From: Streptomyces finlayi
GTDB lineage: Bacteria > Actinomycetota > Actinomycetes > Streptomycetales > Streptomycetaceae
Direction of reading: 5' to 3'
Assembly: GCF_014216315.1 (NCBI RefSeq)
Contig: NZ_CP045702.1
Span: forward strand, 5,704,001 to 5,768,000
DNA: 64,000 bases
The translations under genes were made by a program, and so were the position numbers. This document shows positions 16,345-24,277 of the stretch, piece by piece (position 1 is the first letter of the stretch; each line of letters starts with the position of its first letter). The notes below the pieces were generated by a model. The model saw only the letters and a program-made list of their open reading frames with translations. It searched no databases and had not been told where the DNA came from.

Positions 16345-16921
16345 GATCCTCCCGGCCGCCCCGCAGCAGCCGCAGGAAGTCCCGGAACGCCCCCGGCATG
16401 TCCACCGCGTCCGGGTCCAGCAGCCACTGGTACTGCAAGCCGTCCATCACCGCGACCATCAGGGTGGCCGCACGCTCCGGCGTCATCCCGCCCGGCAGCT
16501 CCTCGCCGTGCTCCGCCCGGAGCGAGGCCGCCATGTCCGCGCGGACCTGCGTGTAACGCCGGGTGAAGAACTCCCGCGCCGGATGCTCCTCCGTCACGCT
16601 CTCGCCGAGCAGTGCCGAGAAGGTCTGGACGATGGCGGGGCGCATCGCGTTGTACTCCACGAGCGAGCCCAGCAGTTCGAGCGGCCACGGGCCCTCCCCG
16701 CGGCTTCCGCCGCCGCCGGTGTCCCACCGGTCGCGGTCCTCCAGCACGGCGACGAGCAGGGCTTCCTTGGTGGGGTAGTAGTGCAGCAGCCCCTGCTGGC
16801 TGAGGCCGACCCGCTCGGCCACCGCGCTCAGCGTGGCCCCGCGGTAGCCGCGTTCGGCGATGACTTCGAGGGTGGCGCGGAGGATGTCCGCCCGCCGCTC
16901 CTCGCTCCTGGCCCGTACCAT
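16322..16921 (-). CDS. TetR family transcriptional regulator
   Basis: A 199-residue TetR-type repressor. The N-terminal helix-turn-helix (residues about 8-55) reads RRADILRATLEVIAERGYRG, then LSAVAERVGLSQQGLLHYYPTKEALL, a standard recognition helix. The remainder is a helical ligand and dimer domain. It is divergent from the GH3 beta-glucosidase gene at 17093, with a partial palindrome between them, so control of that glycosidase is a reasonable inference. Its 3' end overlaps that of the LysE gene. Confidence 0.9.
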   Translation of the reverse strand: MVRARSEERRADILRATLEVIAERGYRGATLSAVAERVGLSQQGLLHYYPTKEALLVAVLEDRDRWDTGGGGSRGEGPWPLELLGSLVEYNAMRPAIVQTFSALLGESVTEEHPAREFFTRRYTQVRADMAASLRAEHGEELPGGMTPERAATLMVAVMDGLQYQWLLDPDAVDMPGAFRDFLRLLRGGREDLSGPAPE

Positions 16922-16991
16922 CGCCGGCCCCTTTCCTGCGCGACAGCTCCTTGTCAGCAGGACCGTACGGCATCCTCGGGGCCCGGCCGCC

Positions 16992-17016
16992 CTTCGGTAA
17001 CGAAGTGATAACCAAA
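16992..17016. promoter_or_regulatory. Candidate operator between tetR and GH3 gene
   Basis: CTTCG-GTAA-CGAAG forms a short perfect dyad at 16992-17005 and overlaps an imperfect palindrome, GGTAACGAAGTGATAACC, at 16996-17013. It lies between the divergent tetR and beta-glucosidase genes. The arms are imperfect, so confidence is low. Confidence 0.35.
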
Positions 17017-17092
17017 TCTACCGGCTCACCTGGATCGACGACACCATGGAGACCTTCGCAGTGGAGCGGTAACCCGACGAGGAGGTACGGCC

Positions 17093-19570
17093 GTGGCAGA
17101 CGCGTCCCCATCCAGCACGCCCGAGGCGGTCCGCGGTGCCGCGGTGGAAGCGGCGCTCGCCGCACTCGGCCTCGACGACAAGGCGCGGCTCCTGGCCGGC
17201 CAGGACATGTGGTCGCTGCCCGCGCTGCCCGCCATCGGGCTCCGGTCGCTCGTGATGTCCGACGGTCCGATCGGCGTCCGGGGCGTCCGCTGGAGCGCCG
17301 ACGACCCCTCCATCGCCCTGCCCTCGCCCACCGCCCTCGCCGCGACCTGGGACGCCGGCCTCGCCCGCCGCGCGGGCCGGCTGCTCGCCCAGGAGGCCCG
17401 CCGCAAGGGCGTCCACGTCCTCCTGGCACCCACCGTCAACCTGCACCGGTCCCCGCTCGGCGGCCGCCACTTCGAGGCGTACAGCGAGGACCCGTACCTC
17501 ACGGGCGAGATCGGTACCGGCTATGTGCGCGGCGTGCAGGAGGGCGGAGTCGGCACCACCGTCAAGCACTTCGTGGCCAACGACGCCGAGACGGACCGCT
17601 TCACCGTGGACAACATCGTCGCCCCGCGCCCCCTGCGCGAGCTCTACCTCGCCCCGTTCGAACGCATCGTCAGGAACGCCCACCCCTGGGGCATCATGGC
17701 CGCCTACAACCAGGTCAACGGCTCCACCATGACCGAGCACCACTACCTCCAGAACGCCGTCCTGCGCGGCGAATGGGGCTTCGACGGCTTCGTCGTCTCC
17801 GACTGGCTCGCCGCCCGCTCCACCGTAGGGGCCGTAACCGGCGGCCTCGACGTCGCGATGCCGGGACCCAGGACGGTGTACGGGGACGGGCTCGCCGCCG
17901 CCGTCCGGGCCGGTGAGGTCGACGAGTCGGTGGTCGACGGCGCCGTACGCAACGTCCTGCTGCTCGCCGCGCGCGTCGGCATCCTCGACGGCGCCCCGCC
18001 CGTCGTCGACCCGGCCGACCACCCCACGGGCATCGACGGCGAGGCGCTGGCCCGCGAGATCGCCCGACGCTCCTTCGTCCTGGTACGCAATGAGGGCGCC
18101 GCACTCCCCATCCGGCCCGGGGCCGTCCGCAAGGTCGCCCTCATCGGCGCCCTGGCCCGGGACGCCCGCGTCCTCGGCGGAGGCTCGGCCCAGGTCTTCC
18201 CCGACCATGTGGTCTCCCCGCTCGACGGTCTCACCGCGGCCCTCCCGGACGGAGTGATCGACTACCGCGTCGGCGCCGACCCCAACGACCGGCTCGCCAC
18301 CGCCGAGCAGGGCTTCGAGTTCAGGGCCGTCTGCTACGACCGGTCGGGCACCGTCCTCGCCACCGCCCCGCTGAACAGCGGATCCGTCCAGTGGGCCGGC
18401 ACCGACATGCCGGACGGCGTCACCCTCGACGCGCTCCACAGCGTCGAGGTGACCGGCACCTTCGTCCCGCGCGAGAGCGGCGAGCACACCTTCGGGACGC
18501 GGGGCACCGGCGCCCTCAGGCTCAGGATCGCCGGCGAGGTCCTGTTCGACGGAGTGCGGCGGGTCACCGGCTCCGACGACCCGGGCGAGGCGTTCTGGGG
18601 CAACCCCGTCGAGCGCGGCCGGGTCACCCTCACCGAGGGCGTCCCCGTCGAGGTCTCCCTCCGCCAGGTGCCCGACACCCTCGGCGCCGACTCACCGATC
18701 CCCGGCGTCTCGTTCACACTCGTCCACCTCGGTCCGCGCCGTGACCCCGCCGAACTGATCACCGAAGCGGCCGACGCGGCCCGCGCTGCCGACACCGCCG
18801 TCGTGGTCGTGGGCACCACCGAACACGTGGAGTCCGAGGGCTTCGACCGTACGGACCTGGCACTCCCCGGCCATCAGGACGAGCTCGTGCGGGCGGTGGC
18901 CGCCGCCAACCCGAACACGGTCGTCGTCGTCAACTCCGGTTCCCCCGTCGAGCTTCCGTGGCGGGACGAGGTCGCCGCCGTGCTGCTCAGCTGGTTCCCG
19001 GGCCAGGAAGCGGGCCACGCGCTCGCCGACGTCCTGCTCGGCGTGGACGGCGCGGAACCGGGCGGCCGGCTCCCCACCACCTGGCCGGCCGCCCTCGCCG
19101 ACGCCCCGGTCTCGAACACTGCTCCCTCCGACGGCGAACTCCACTACGAGGAAGGCGTCTTCATCGGCTACCGCGCCTGGGAGCGGGCCGGCACGGCGCC
19201 CGCGTACCCCTTCGGCCACGGCCTCGGCTACACCACCTGGGCCTACGAATCGCTGCACGCCACCGCGGAGTCCGCGACCGTCCGCCTCCGCAACACGGGC
19301 CCGCGCCCCGGCGCCGAGACCGTCCAGCTCTATCTGGCCCCGGAGGCGGACACGGCACAGCGCCCGGTCCGTCAACTGGCCGGGTTCGCCCGGGTCGAGG
19401 CGGCACCGGGCGAGACGGTCGAGGTCACGGTCCCGCTTGACCGGCGGGCGTACGAGATCTGGGACGAGGACGCCAACGGCTGGCAGCTGGTCCCCGGCCC
19501 GTACCAGGTGCAGGCGGCCCGCTCCGTCGCCGACATCCGGCTGACCGCCCCGGTGGAGATCAAGGACTAG
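17093..19570 (+). CDS. GH3 family beta-glucosidase with PA14 insertion
   Basis: An 825-residue cytoplasmic-looking glycoside hydrolase family 3 enzyme with no signal peptide. GTG at 17093 follows GAGGAGG by 6 bases. The N-terminal (alpha/beta)8 domain contains LLAPTVNLHRSPLGGRHFEAY and the nucleophile motif GFDGFVVSDW with Asp237. The second domain holds the acid/base candidate Glu582 in VESEGFDRTDLALPG. A PA14 domain (about residues 400-545, sugar-binding) is inserted between them, and a fibronectin-III-like domain closes the C-terminus. This architecture is typical of beta-glucosidases and beta-xylosidases that process short plant oligosaccharides. A divergent TetR gene may control it. Confidence 0.93.
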   Translation: MADASPSSTPEAVRGAAVEAALAALGLDDKARLLAGQDMWSLPALPAIGLRSLVMSDGPIGVRGVRWSADDPSIALPSPTALAATWDAGLARRAGRLLAQEARRKGVHVLLAPTVNLHRSPLGGRHFEAYSEDPYLTGEIGTGYVRGVQEGGVGTTVKHFVANDAETDRFTVDNIVAPRPLRELYLAPFERIVRNAHPWGIMAAYNQVNGSTMTEHHYLQNAVLRGEWGFDGFVVSDWLAARSTVGAVTGGLDVAMPGPRTVYGDGLAAAVRAGEVDESVVDGAVRNVLLLAARVGILDGAPPVVDPADHPTGIDGEALAREIARRSFVLVRNEGAALPIRPGAVRKVALIGALARDARVLGGGSAQVFPDHVVSPLDGLTAALPDGVIDYRVGADPNDRLATAEQGFEFRAVCYDRSGTVLATAPLNSGSVQWAGTDMPDGVTLDALHSVEVTGTFVPRESGEHTFGTRGTGALRLRIAGEVLFDGVRRVTGSDDPGEAFWGNPVERGRVTLTEGVPVEVSLRQVPDTLGADSPIPGVSFTLVHLGPRRDPAELITEAADAARAADTAVVVVGTTEHVESEGFDRTDLALPGHQDELVRAVAAANPNTVVVVNSGSPVELPWRDEVAAVLLSWFPGQEAGHALADVLLGVDGAEPGGRLPTTWPAALADAPVSNTAPSDGELHYEEGVFIGYRAWERAGTAPAYPFGHGLGYTTWAYESLHATAESATVRLRNTGPRPGAETVQLYLAPEADTAQRPVRQLAGFARVEAAPGETVEVTVPLDRRAYEIWDEDANGWQLVPGPYQVQAARSVADIRLTAPVEIKD

Positions 19571-19615
19571 CGTCTCCCGTGGGCGGAGAGAAGCCCCTCC
19601 GCCCACGGGAGACGC
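19570..19615. terminator. Bidirectional hairpin between GH3 and galM
   Basis: A perfect 19-bp stem (19570-19588 with 19597-19615) with an 8-base loop lies between the convergent beta-glucosidase and aldose epimerase genes and overlaps the last base of the former's stop codon. Confidence 0.88.
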
Positions 19616-19621
19616 CCGTGC

Positions 19622-20644
19622 TCAGCGCACCGAGAAGCCGTACACGGTCGTCGAGGTGAACTCCTCGCCCGGCCGCAGCACCGTGCTCGGGAACTCCGGC
19701 CGGTTCGGCGAGTCCGGGAAGTGCTGGGTCTCCAGCGCGATGCCCGCACACGGCCCGAACGGCTTCCCGTCGAAGTGGTCGGCGGTGTACAGCTGCATGC
19801 CGGGCTCCGTCGTACGGACCGTCAGCACCCGCCCCGACCCCGGTGCGTACAGCTCGGCCGCCACCCCGTCCGCCGGTGAATCGTCGAGCACGTAGTTGTG
19901 GTCGTACCCGGTGCCCACCGCCTTCGGCTCCCGGAAGTCGAACCGGGTCCCGTCCACCGGAGCGAGTTCACCGGTCGGCAGCGAGGCGCCGTCCACCGGA
20001 GTGATCCGCCCGGCCGCGATCCGCAGCTCGTGCCCGAGCGCGCTCGTCCCGTCCGCACCGGCCAGGTTCCAGTACGTGTGGTTCGTCAGGTTCACCACCG
20101 TGGGCGCGTCCGTCGTCGCCCGGTAACCGATCCGCAAGGCCCCGCCCGGGTCCAGGCTGTACGTCACCGAGACCGCGAGCCTTCCGGGGAAGCCCTCCTC
20201 GCCGTCCTCGGCGACGAGGGAGAGGCACACGCCGTCCGGGACCCGCCGCGCCTCCCACACCCGCTTGTCGAAGCCCATGGGCCCGCCGTGCACCTGGTTG
20301 GCACCCTCGTTCGGCGTGACCCGGTGCACCGTGCCGTCCAGCTCGAACCGGGCGCCCGCGATCCGGTTCGCGTACCGCCCGACCAGAGCCCCGAAATAGG
20401 GCCCCGAGAATTCCCGGTACGCCGCGAGATCCGGCAGCCCCAGTGCCACAGGGCCCCGGACACCGTCCCGGCCCGGTACCTCGACCGACTGCACGATGCC
20501 GCCGTACGTCAGCACGCGTACCCGCGTGCCGTCCCGCTCCAGGGTCCAGCGCCGTACGGCCGTGCCGTCCGCGAGGGCGGAGTAGTCCTCCGCGTGTATG
20601 TGCGTGTCCGTCGTACCCGACGCATCCGTCGTACCCGTCGTCAT
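19622..20644 (-). CDS. galM: Aldose 1-epimerase (mutarotase)
   Basis: A 340-residue GalM-family beta-sandwich enzyme that interconverts alpha and beta anomers of hexoses. Visible marks are the substrate segment GRYANRIAGARFELDG, NEGANQVHGGPMGFDKRVW, the catalytic His in VVNLTNHTYWNLAG (about residue 170), and the catalytic Glu in IALETQHFPDSPN (about residue 305). ATG at 20644 gives a protein of normal size with a Thr-rich N-terminal extension of about 15 residues. It ends beside a shared terminator with the GH3 glycosidase, and the pairing makes sense for metabolism of released sugars. Confidence 0.92.
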   Translation of the reverse strand: MTTGTTDASGTTDTHIHAEDYSALADGTAVRRWTLERDGTRVRVLTYGGIVQSVEVPGRDGVRGPVALGLPDLAAYREFSGPYFGALVGRYANRIAGARFELDGTVHRVTPNEGANQVHGGPMGFDKRVWEARRVPDGVCLSLVAEDGEEGFPGRLAVSVTYSLDPGGALRIGYRATTDAPTVVNLTNHTYWNLAGADGTSALGHELRIAAGRITPVDGASLPTGELAPVDGTRFDFREPKAVGTGYDHNYVLDDSPADGVAAELYAPGSGRVLTVRTTEPGMQLYTADHFDGKPFGPCAGIALETQHFPDSPNRPEFPSTVLRPGEEFTSTTVYGFSVR

Positions 20645-20655
20645 GATCAGGGACC

Positions 20656-21573
20656 CTACGCGGGTGGCCCGACGGCCGTGACATTGTGGTAAGCGATTTC
20701 TGCCAGCCGGGCCTGGCCGTCGCGGCCCGGGTGGAACCAGTCCCACCGGCTGAGCTGCTTCCCGGTGAACCGGTAGTCGAAGACTGCCCCGCCGTCGTAC
20801 CGGCAGCGCCGGTCCTTCGCGCAGACGTCCTGGAGGACCTCGTTGAACGCGACCACCCGCCTCTGCACGGTGTCCCGCCGCGCCACGGCCGCCGCGTCCA
20901 TGTTGTCCGCGTCGCCCAGCATCGACCGGCAGATCCCGAGCTTCCAGATCTGCTTGCCCAGCTCGTTGGTGCGTCCCGTCGACCAGAGGCGCTTCAGGTC
21001 CGGCACGCTCGACACGTACACCTGTGCCTGGGGAGCGGTGGCCCGCAGCTGCCGCATCGACGCCTCGAACGAGGCCCGGAAGTCCGCCACCGGGGTCATG
21101 AGGCGTACCGAGTCCCGGCACGCGTCGTTGGCACCGATCATCACGGTCACCAGCTCCGGCTTCTCCCGCGCCGCCAGCGCCATCTGCTCCGGCAACTGCG
21201 CTATCCGGGCTCCGGAAACGGCATGGTTCCAGCTGTGCGTGGCCGCCTTCGCGGCGCCGAGCAGCCGCACCGCGAGGCTGCGCACCCCGCTGTCCGTGCC
21301 GGTGGCCCAGGAGGCCTCCGGGCAGTCGGCCAGGACCGAGCAGGCGTCGAAGCCGCGGGTGATCGAGTCCCCGACGGCGGCGAGCGAGGCCGGTGTGCGG
21401 TCCCAGAGCGGCGCGGCGGCGGGGGAGGCCCGGCGCACACCGTCGGAGCCGCGTTCCTCGGCTTCTCCGGAGCCGCTGGAACAGCCCGCGAGCGTGAGGC
21501 CCCCGGTGAGCGAAAGCGCTGCCAGCGCGGCTGCGCCGGCGTGCCTGCGACGGCGTGCGAGACGTTCCGGCAT
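20656..21573 (-). CDS. SGNH/GDSL hydrolase, probable lipoprotein
   Basis: A 305-residue exported esterase-like protein. The N-terminus has twin basic clusters, a hydrophobic stretch and a lipobox ending LAGC with Cys31. SGNH blocks are present: nucleophile Ser70 in AVGDSITRG, Asn149 in MIGANDAC, and the Asp278/His281 pair in WDWFHP. Several cysteines (CSVLADC, CAKDRRC) suggest disulfides, consistent with an extracytoplasmic site. The family hydrolyses acyl esters of lipids or cell-wall sugars; the substrate is unknown. The gene runs 11 bp upstream of galM on the same strand, so co-transcription is possible. Confidence 0.9.
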   Translation of the reverse strand: MPERLARRRRHAGAAALAALSLTGGLTLAGCSSGSGEAEERGSDGVRRASPAAAPLWDRTPASLAAVGDSITRGFDACSVLADCPEASWATGTDSGVRSLAVRLLGAAKAATHSWNHAVSGARIAQLPEQMALAAREKPELVTVMIGANDACRDSVRLMTPVADFRASFEASMRQLRATAPQAQVYVSSVPDLKRLWSTGRTNELGKQIWKLGICRSMLGDADNMDAAAVARRDTVQRRVVAFNEVLQDVCAKDRRCRYDGGAVFDYRFTGKQLSRWDWFHPGRDGQARLAEIAYHNVTAVGPPA

Positions 21574-21843
21574 TCCTGGTCCCCTCCGGTCGAAGCCCTG
21601 GTCATGCCGCCGGCCATGCCTCGGGCAAACCCCTGCGGCACAGGTGGCGGGCCCGCGCGCCCTGCCGGGTGAAAGCTGTGCGAATCATGGGCCCAGGACC
21701 GACGGTACGTCACACGCCCGGCCCCGGCGCACGGTAGCTTCTTCCCGTCGGCCCAGTGGAGCTTTGCCTGCCGCGTACACATGGGTGGCTCCCGCACGTC
21801 ACACCTTTTCACATACCGGCCCTTTTCAGGAGATTCACTCCCG
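21574..21843. other. Intergenic promoter region upstream of the SGNH gene (left) and small ORF/DUF3145 (right)
   Basis: No gene longer than 35 codons is convincing here. The right end carries CAGGAGA at 21828-21834, a ribosome-binding site for the small ORF that starts at 21844. Confidence 0.5.
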
Positions 21844-21948
21844 ATGCTGTTTACTGATGACAACCTCGGGAGCCGACCGGGAAGAGGCGGTACGGGTACG
21901 AGGCCGCTGGGCAAGGCGAACTTCGTCCCACACTGGAGGTCCCGGTGA
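21844..21948 (+). CDS. Small ORF (34 aa) overlapping the DUF3145 gene start
   Basis: ATG at 21844 opens a 34-residue frame beginning MLFTDDNLGSRPGRGGTG and ending WRSR. AGGAGA lies about 10 bases before it. Its TGA at 21946-21948 overlaps the GTG of the DUF3145 gene as GTGA, the usual sign of translational coupling. The product is basic, Gly/Arg-rich and has no membrane segment. Codon use at the 5' end (TTT, ACT, GAT) is unlike the neighbours. I do not recognise it. It may be a leader peptide that controls the downstream gene rather than a functional protein. Confidence 0.45.
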   Translation: MLFTDDNLGSRPGRGGTGTRPLGKANFVPHWRSR

Positions 21949-22439
21949 CGACACGTGGAGTTCTGTACGTTCACTCCGCACCGCGCGCGCTGTGCCCGCA
22001 TGTCGAATGGGCGGTAGCGGGAGTCCTCGGCCTGCGGGTTCAGCTCGACTGGATCAGACAGCCGGCCGCACCCGGCACCTGGCGGTCCGAATTCTCCTGG
22101 CAGGCCCGCCCCGGTACGGCGTCGGAGCTGGCCTCCGCGCTCCGGGGCTGGGATCTGCTGCGCTTCGAGGTGACGGCCGAGCCGTCCGCGACGGCCGAGG
22201 GCGAGCGCTACAGCTCGACGCCCGGACTGGGCATCTTCCACGCGGTGACCGGCATGCACGGCGACATCCTGATCCCCGAGGACCGGCTGCGGGCGGCGCT
22301 CGCGCGGTCCGTACGCGGTGAGACGGACCTGGAGGCGGAGGTCGCGAAGCTGCTGGGCAAGCCATGGGACGACGAACTGGAGTCCTTCCGGCACGCGGGC
22401 GAGGGCGCGCCGGTGCGTTGGCTGCACCAGGTGGTGTGA
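21945..22439 (+). CDS. DUF3145 family protein
   Basis: A 164-residue soluble protein of the actinobacterial DUF3145 family. It starts VTTRGVLYVHSAPRALCPH and includes VEWAVAGVLGLRVQLDW, RSEFSWQARPGTASELASAL and GIFHAVTGMHGDILIPEDRL, blocks I associate with this family. No enzymatic motif is evident. In Streptomyces it accompanies the fatty acid synthase genes on the opposite strand, here convergent with fabF. GTG at 21945 is coupled to the small upstream ORF. Function unknown. Confidence 0.85.
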   Translation: MTTRGVLYVHSAPRALCPHVEWAVAGVLGLRVQLDWIRQPAAPGTWRSEFSWQARPGTASELASALRGWDLLRFEVTAEPSATAEGERYSSTPGLGIFHAVTGMHGDILIPEDRLRAALARSVRGETDLEAEVAKLLGKPWDDELESFRHAGEGAPVRWLHQVV

Positions 22440-22444
22440 GCCTT

Positions 22445-22461
22445 CGGGGGCTCCGCCCCCG
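22445..22461 (+). terminator. Short GC hairpin after DUF3145 gene
   Basis: CGGGGGC-TCC-GCCCCCG, a perfect 7-bp stem with a 3-base loop, 5 bp after the stop codon. Confidence 0.6.
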
Positions 22462-22484
22462 CACCTCCGCACCTCCGCACCCCC

Positions 22485-22528
22485 AGCCCTCCGGCGTTTG
22501 AGGAGCGGGGTCTGGGGCGGAGCCCCAG
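22485..22528. repeat. Dispersed Streptomyces-type intergenic repeat, copy 1
   Basis: The block around CTCCGGCGTTTGAGG followed by GGGGTCTGGGGCGGAGCCCC closely matches 40572-40616 (core CGTCCGGCGATTGAGG, then GGGGTCCGGGGCGGTGCCCC). Such TCCGGCGNTTGAGG elements recur between genes in many Streptomyces. The second half can fold into a hairpin. Confidence 0.7.
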
Positions 22529-22571
22529 GTTCGGGAAGGGGCGGGTAGGGGAACAAGCCCGCGCAGCGCGA

Positions 22572-22606
22572 GAGGCCCGCCTCCCCTGATCGGGGAAGCG
22601 GGCCTC
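22572..22606 (-). terminator. Hairpin terminator of the fab operon
   Basis: Arms 22572-22586 and 22592-22606 pair at 14 of 15 positions around a 5-base loop, 20 bp beyond the fabF stop. Confidence 0.8.
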
Positions 22607-22626
22607 GGCACGGGCGGACGGCGCGA

Positions 22627-23889
22627 TCAGACCGAACGGAACGCCAGCACCACGTTGTGCCCACCGAAGCCGAACGAGTTGTTGATCGCGGCGATCGGCC
22701 CCTCGGGCAGGGCACGCGGCTTGTCGCGTACGACATCCGCCTCCACCGCCTCGTCGAGGTTCTCGACGTTGATGGTCGGCGGGGCCAGACGCTTGTACAA
22801 CGCCAGCACCGTGGCAACGGTCTCGATGCCGCCCGCGCCACCCAGCAGGTGACCCGTCATCGACTTCGTCGCGGAGATCGCGACATGGTCGAGGTCGTCG
22901 CCCAGGACCTTGCGCAGGGCCTTGATCTCGGCGACGTCACCGAGCGGGGTCGAGGTGGCGTGCGCGTTGAGGTGCACGATCTCGGCCGGCTTGAGGTCCG
23001 TCGCGTCGAGCAGGTTCTGCATCGCGGTCGCGATCCCGCGGCCCGTGGGCTCGGGCTGCGCGATGTGGTGCGAGTCGGCCGACAGACCCTGGCCCACCAC
23101 CTCGCAGTAGACCCGGGCGCCACGCGCGGCGGCGTGCTCCGCGGACTCCAGGACGACGACGCCCGCGCCCTCACCGAGGACGAAGCCGTCACGGCCCGTG
23201 TCGTACGGGCGCGAGGCCTTCTCGGGCTCGTCGTTGCTCTTGGACATCGCCATCATGTTGGCGAACGCCGCGATCGGCAGCGGGTGGATCGCCGCCTCGG
23301 TACCGCCGGCGATGACCACGTCGGCGCGGCCGGTGCGGATCATCTCGACGGCGTACCCGATGGCCTCGGCGCCCGAAGCGCAGGCGGACACCGGGGTGTG
23401 GACGCCGGCCTGCGCGTTGACCTCGAGGCCGACGTTGGCCGCCGGGCCGTTGGGCATGAGCATGGGAACGGTGTGCGGGGAGACGCGGCGTACGCCCTTC
23501 TCCTTGAGCACGTCGTACTGGTCGAGCAGGGTGGTCACGCCGCCGATGCCGGAGGCGATGACCGAACCGAGACGCTCGGGGCGGACCTTCTCGTCCTCCC
23601 CGGCCTTGCCGGTGTAACCCGCGTCGGCCCACGCCTCACGGGCCGCGATCAGCGCGAACTGCGCCGAGCGGTCCAGCTTGCGGGCGAGCGGACGGGGCAG
23701 GACATCGCCCGGGTCGACGGCCGCGAGGGCGGCGATCCGGACGGGCAGGTCCGCGTAGCGCTCGCCCTCGAGGGGCTTGACGCCGGAACGGCCGGTCATC
23801 AGGCCTTCCCAGGTCGATGCGGTGTCGCCACCCAGCGGAGTGGTTGCGCCGATACCGGTGACGACCACGGTGCGATTGGTCGGGATCAC
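22627..23889 (-). CDS. fabF: 3-oxoacyl-ACP synthase II (beta-ketoacyl-ACP synthase)
   Basis: A 420-residue condensing enzyme that elongates acyl-ACP with malonyl-ACP in type II fatty acid synthesis. GTG at 23889 follows GGAGAAG by 8 bases and gives VIPTNRTVVVTGIGATTPLG. The Cys-His-His triad is Cys170 (PVSACASGAEA), His310 (HLNAHATSTPLGD) and His347 (KSMTGHLLGGAGG). The C-terminal NNSFGFGGHN motif is intact. It is the last gene of fabD-fabH-acpP-fabF and is followed by a hairpin. Some homologues act in antibiotic synthesis, but this context is primary metabolism. Confidence 0.96.
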   Translation of the reverse strand: MIPTNRTVVVTGIGATTPLGGDTASTWEGLMTGRSGVKPLEGERYADLPVRIAALAAVDPGDVLPRPLARKLDRSAQFALIAAREAWADAGYTGKAGEDEKVRPERLGSVIASGIGGVTTLLDQYDVLKEKGVRRVSPHTVPMLMPNGPAANVGLEVNAQAGVHTPVSACASGAEAIGYAVEMIRTGRADVVIAGGTEAAIHPLPIAAFANMMAMSKSNDEPEKASRPYDTGRDGFVLGEGAGVVVLESAEHAAARGARVYCEVVGQGLSADSHHIAQPEPTGRGIATAMQNLLDATDLKPAEIVHLNAHATSTPLGDVAEIKALRKVLGDDLDHVAISATKSMTGHLLGGAGGIETVATVLALYKRLAPPTINVENLDEAVEADVVRDKPRALPEGPIAAINNSFGFGGHNVVLAFRSV

Positions 23890-23968
23890 TGGAAAATCTT
23901 CTCCACGTGTAGAGGGTCGTGAATCAGCGGCGCCACCGCCGGGTGGCGACACACGAACCGGGGCTGGA

Positions 23969-24217
23969 TCAGCCCTGGTTCTTCAGGATGTAGCCGGCGG
24001 CGTCGCCGACGGTCTTGAGGTTCTTGACGTCCTCGTCCGGGATCTTGACGTCGAAACGCTCTTCGGCGGCGACGACGACCTCGACCATGGACAGCGAGTC
24101 GACGTCCAGGTCGTCGGTGAAGGACTTGTCCAGCTGGACGTCCTCGACCGGGATACCGGCGATCTCGTTGACGATCTCGGCGAGACCGGTGACGATCTCT
24201 TCCTGAGTGGCGGCCAT
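23969..24217 (-). CDS. acpP: Acyl carrier protein
   Basis: An 82-residue acidic carrier protein. Ser41 in the DVDSLSMVE motif is the phosphopantetheine attachment site. Helices 1-4 of the ACP fold are clear (EEIVTGLAEIVNEIAGI; DSLSMVEVVVAAEERF; DEDVKNLKTVGDAAGYI). It carries the growing acyl chain between FabD, FabH and FabF, whose genes flank it on both sides. GGAGCG precedes the ATG. Confidence 0.96.
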   Translation of the reverse strand: MAATQEEIVTGLAEIVNEIAGIPVEDVQLDKSFTDDLDVDSLSMVEVVVAAEERFDVKIPDEDVKNLKTVGDAAGYILKNQG

Positions 24218-24277
24218 GTGGCGCTCCTTCGGTGGTTTTCTTCAGGGTTCGGGCATTCGGACCGAGGTCCGGTGTGA

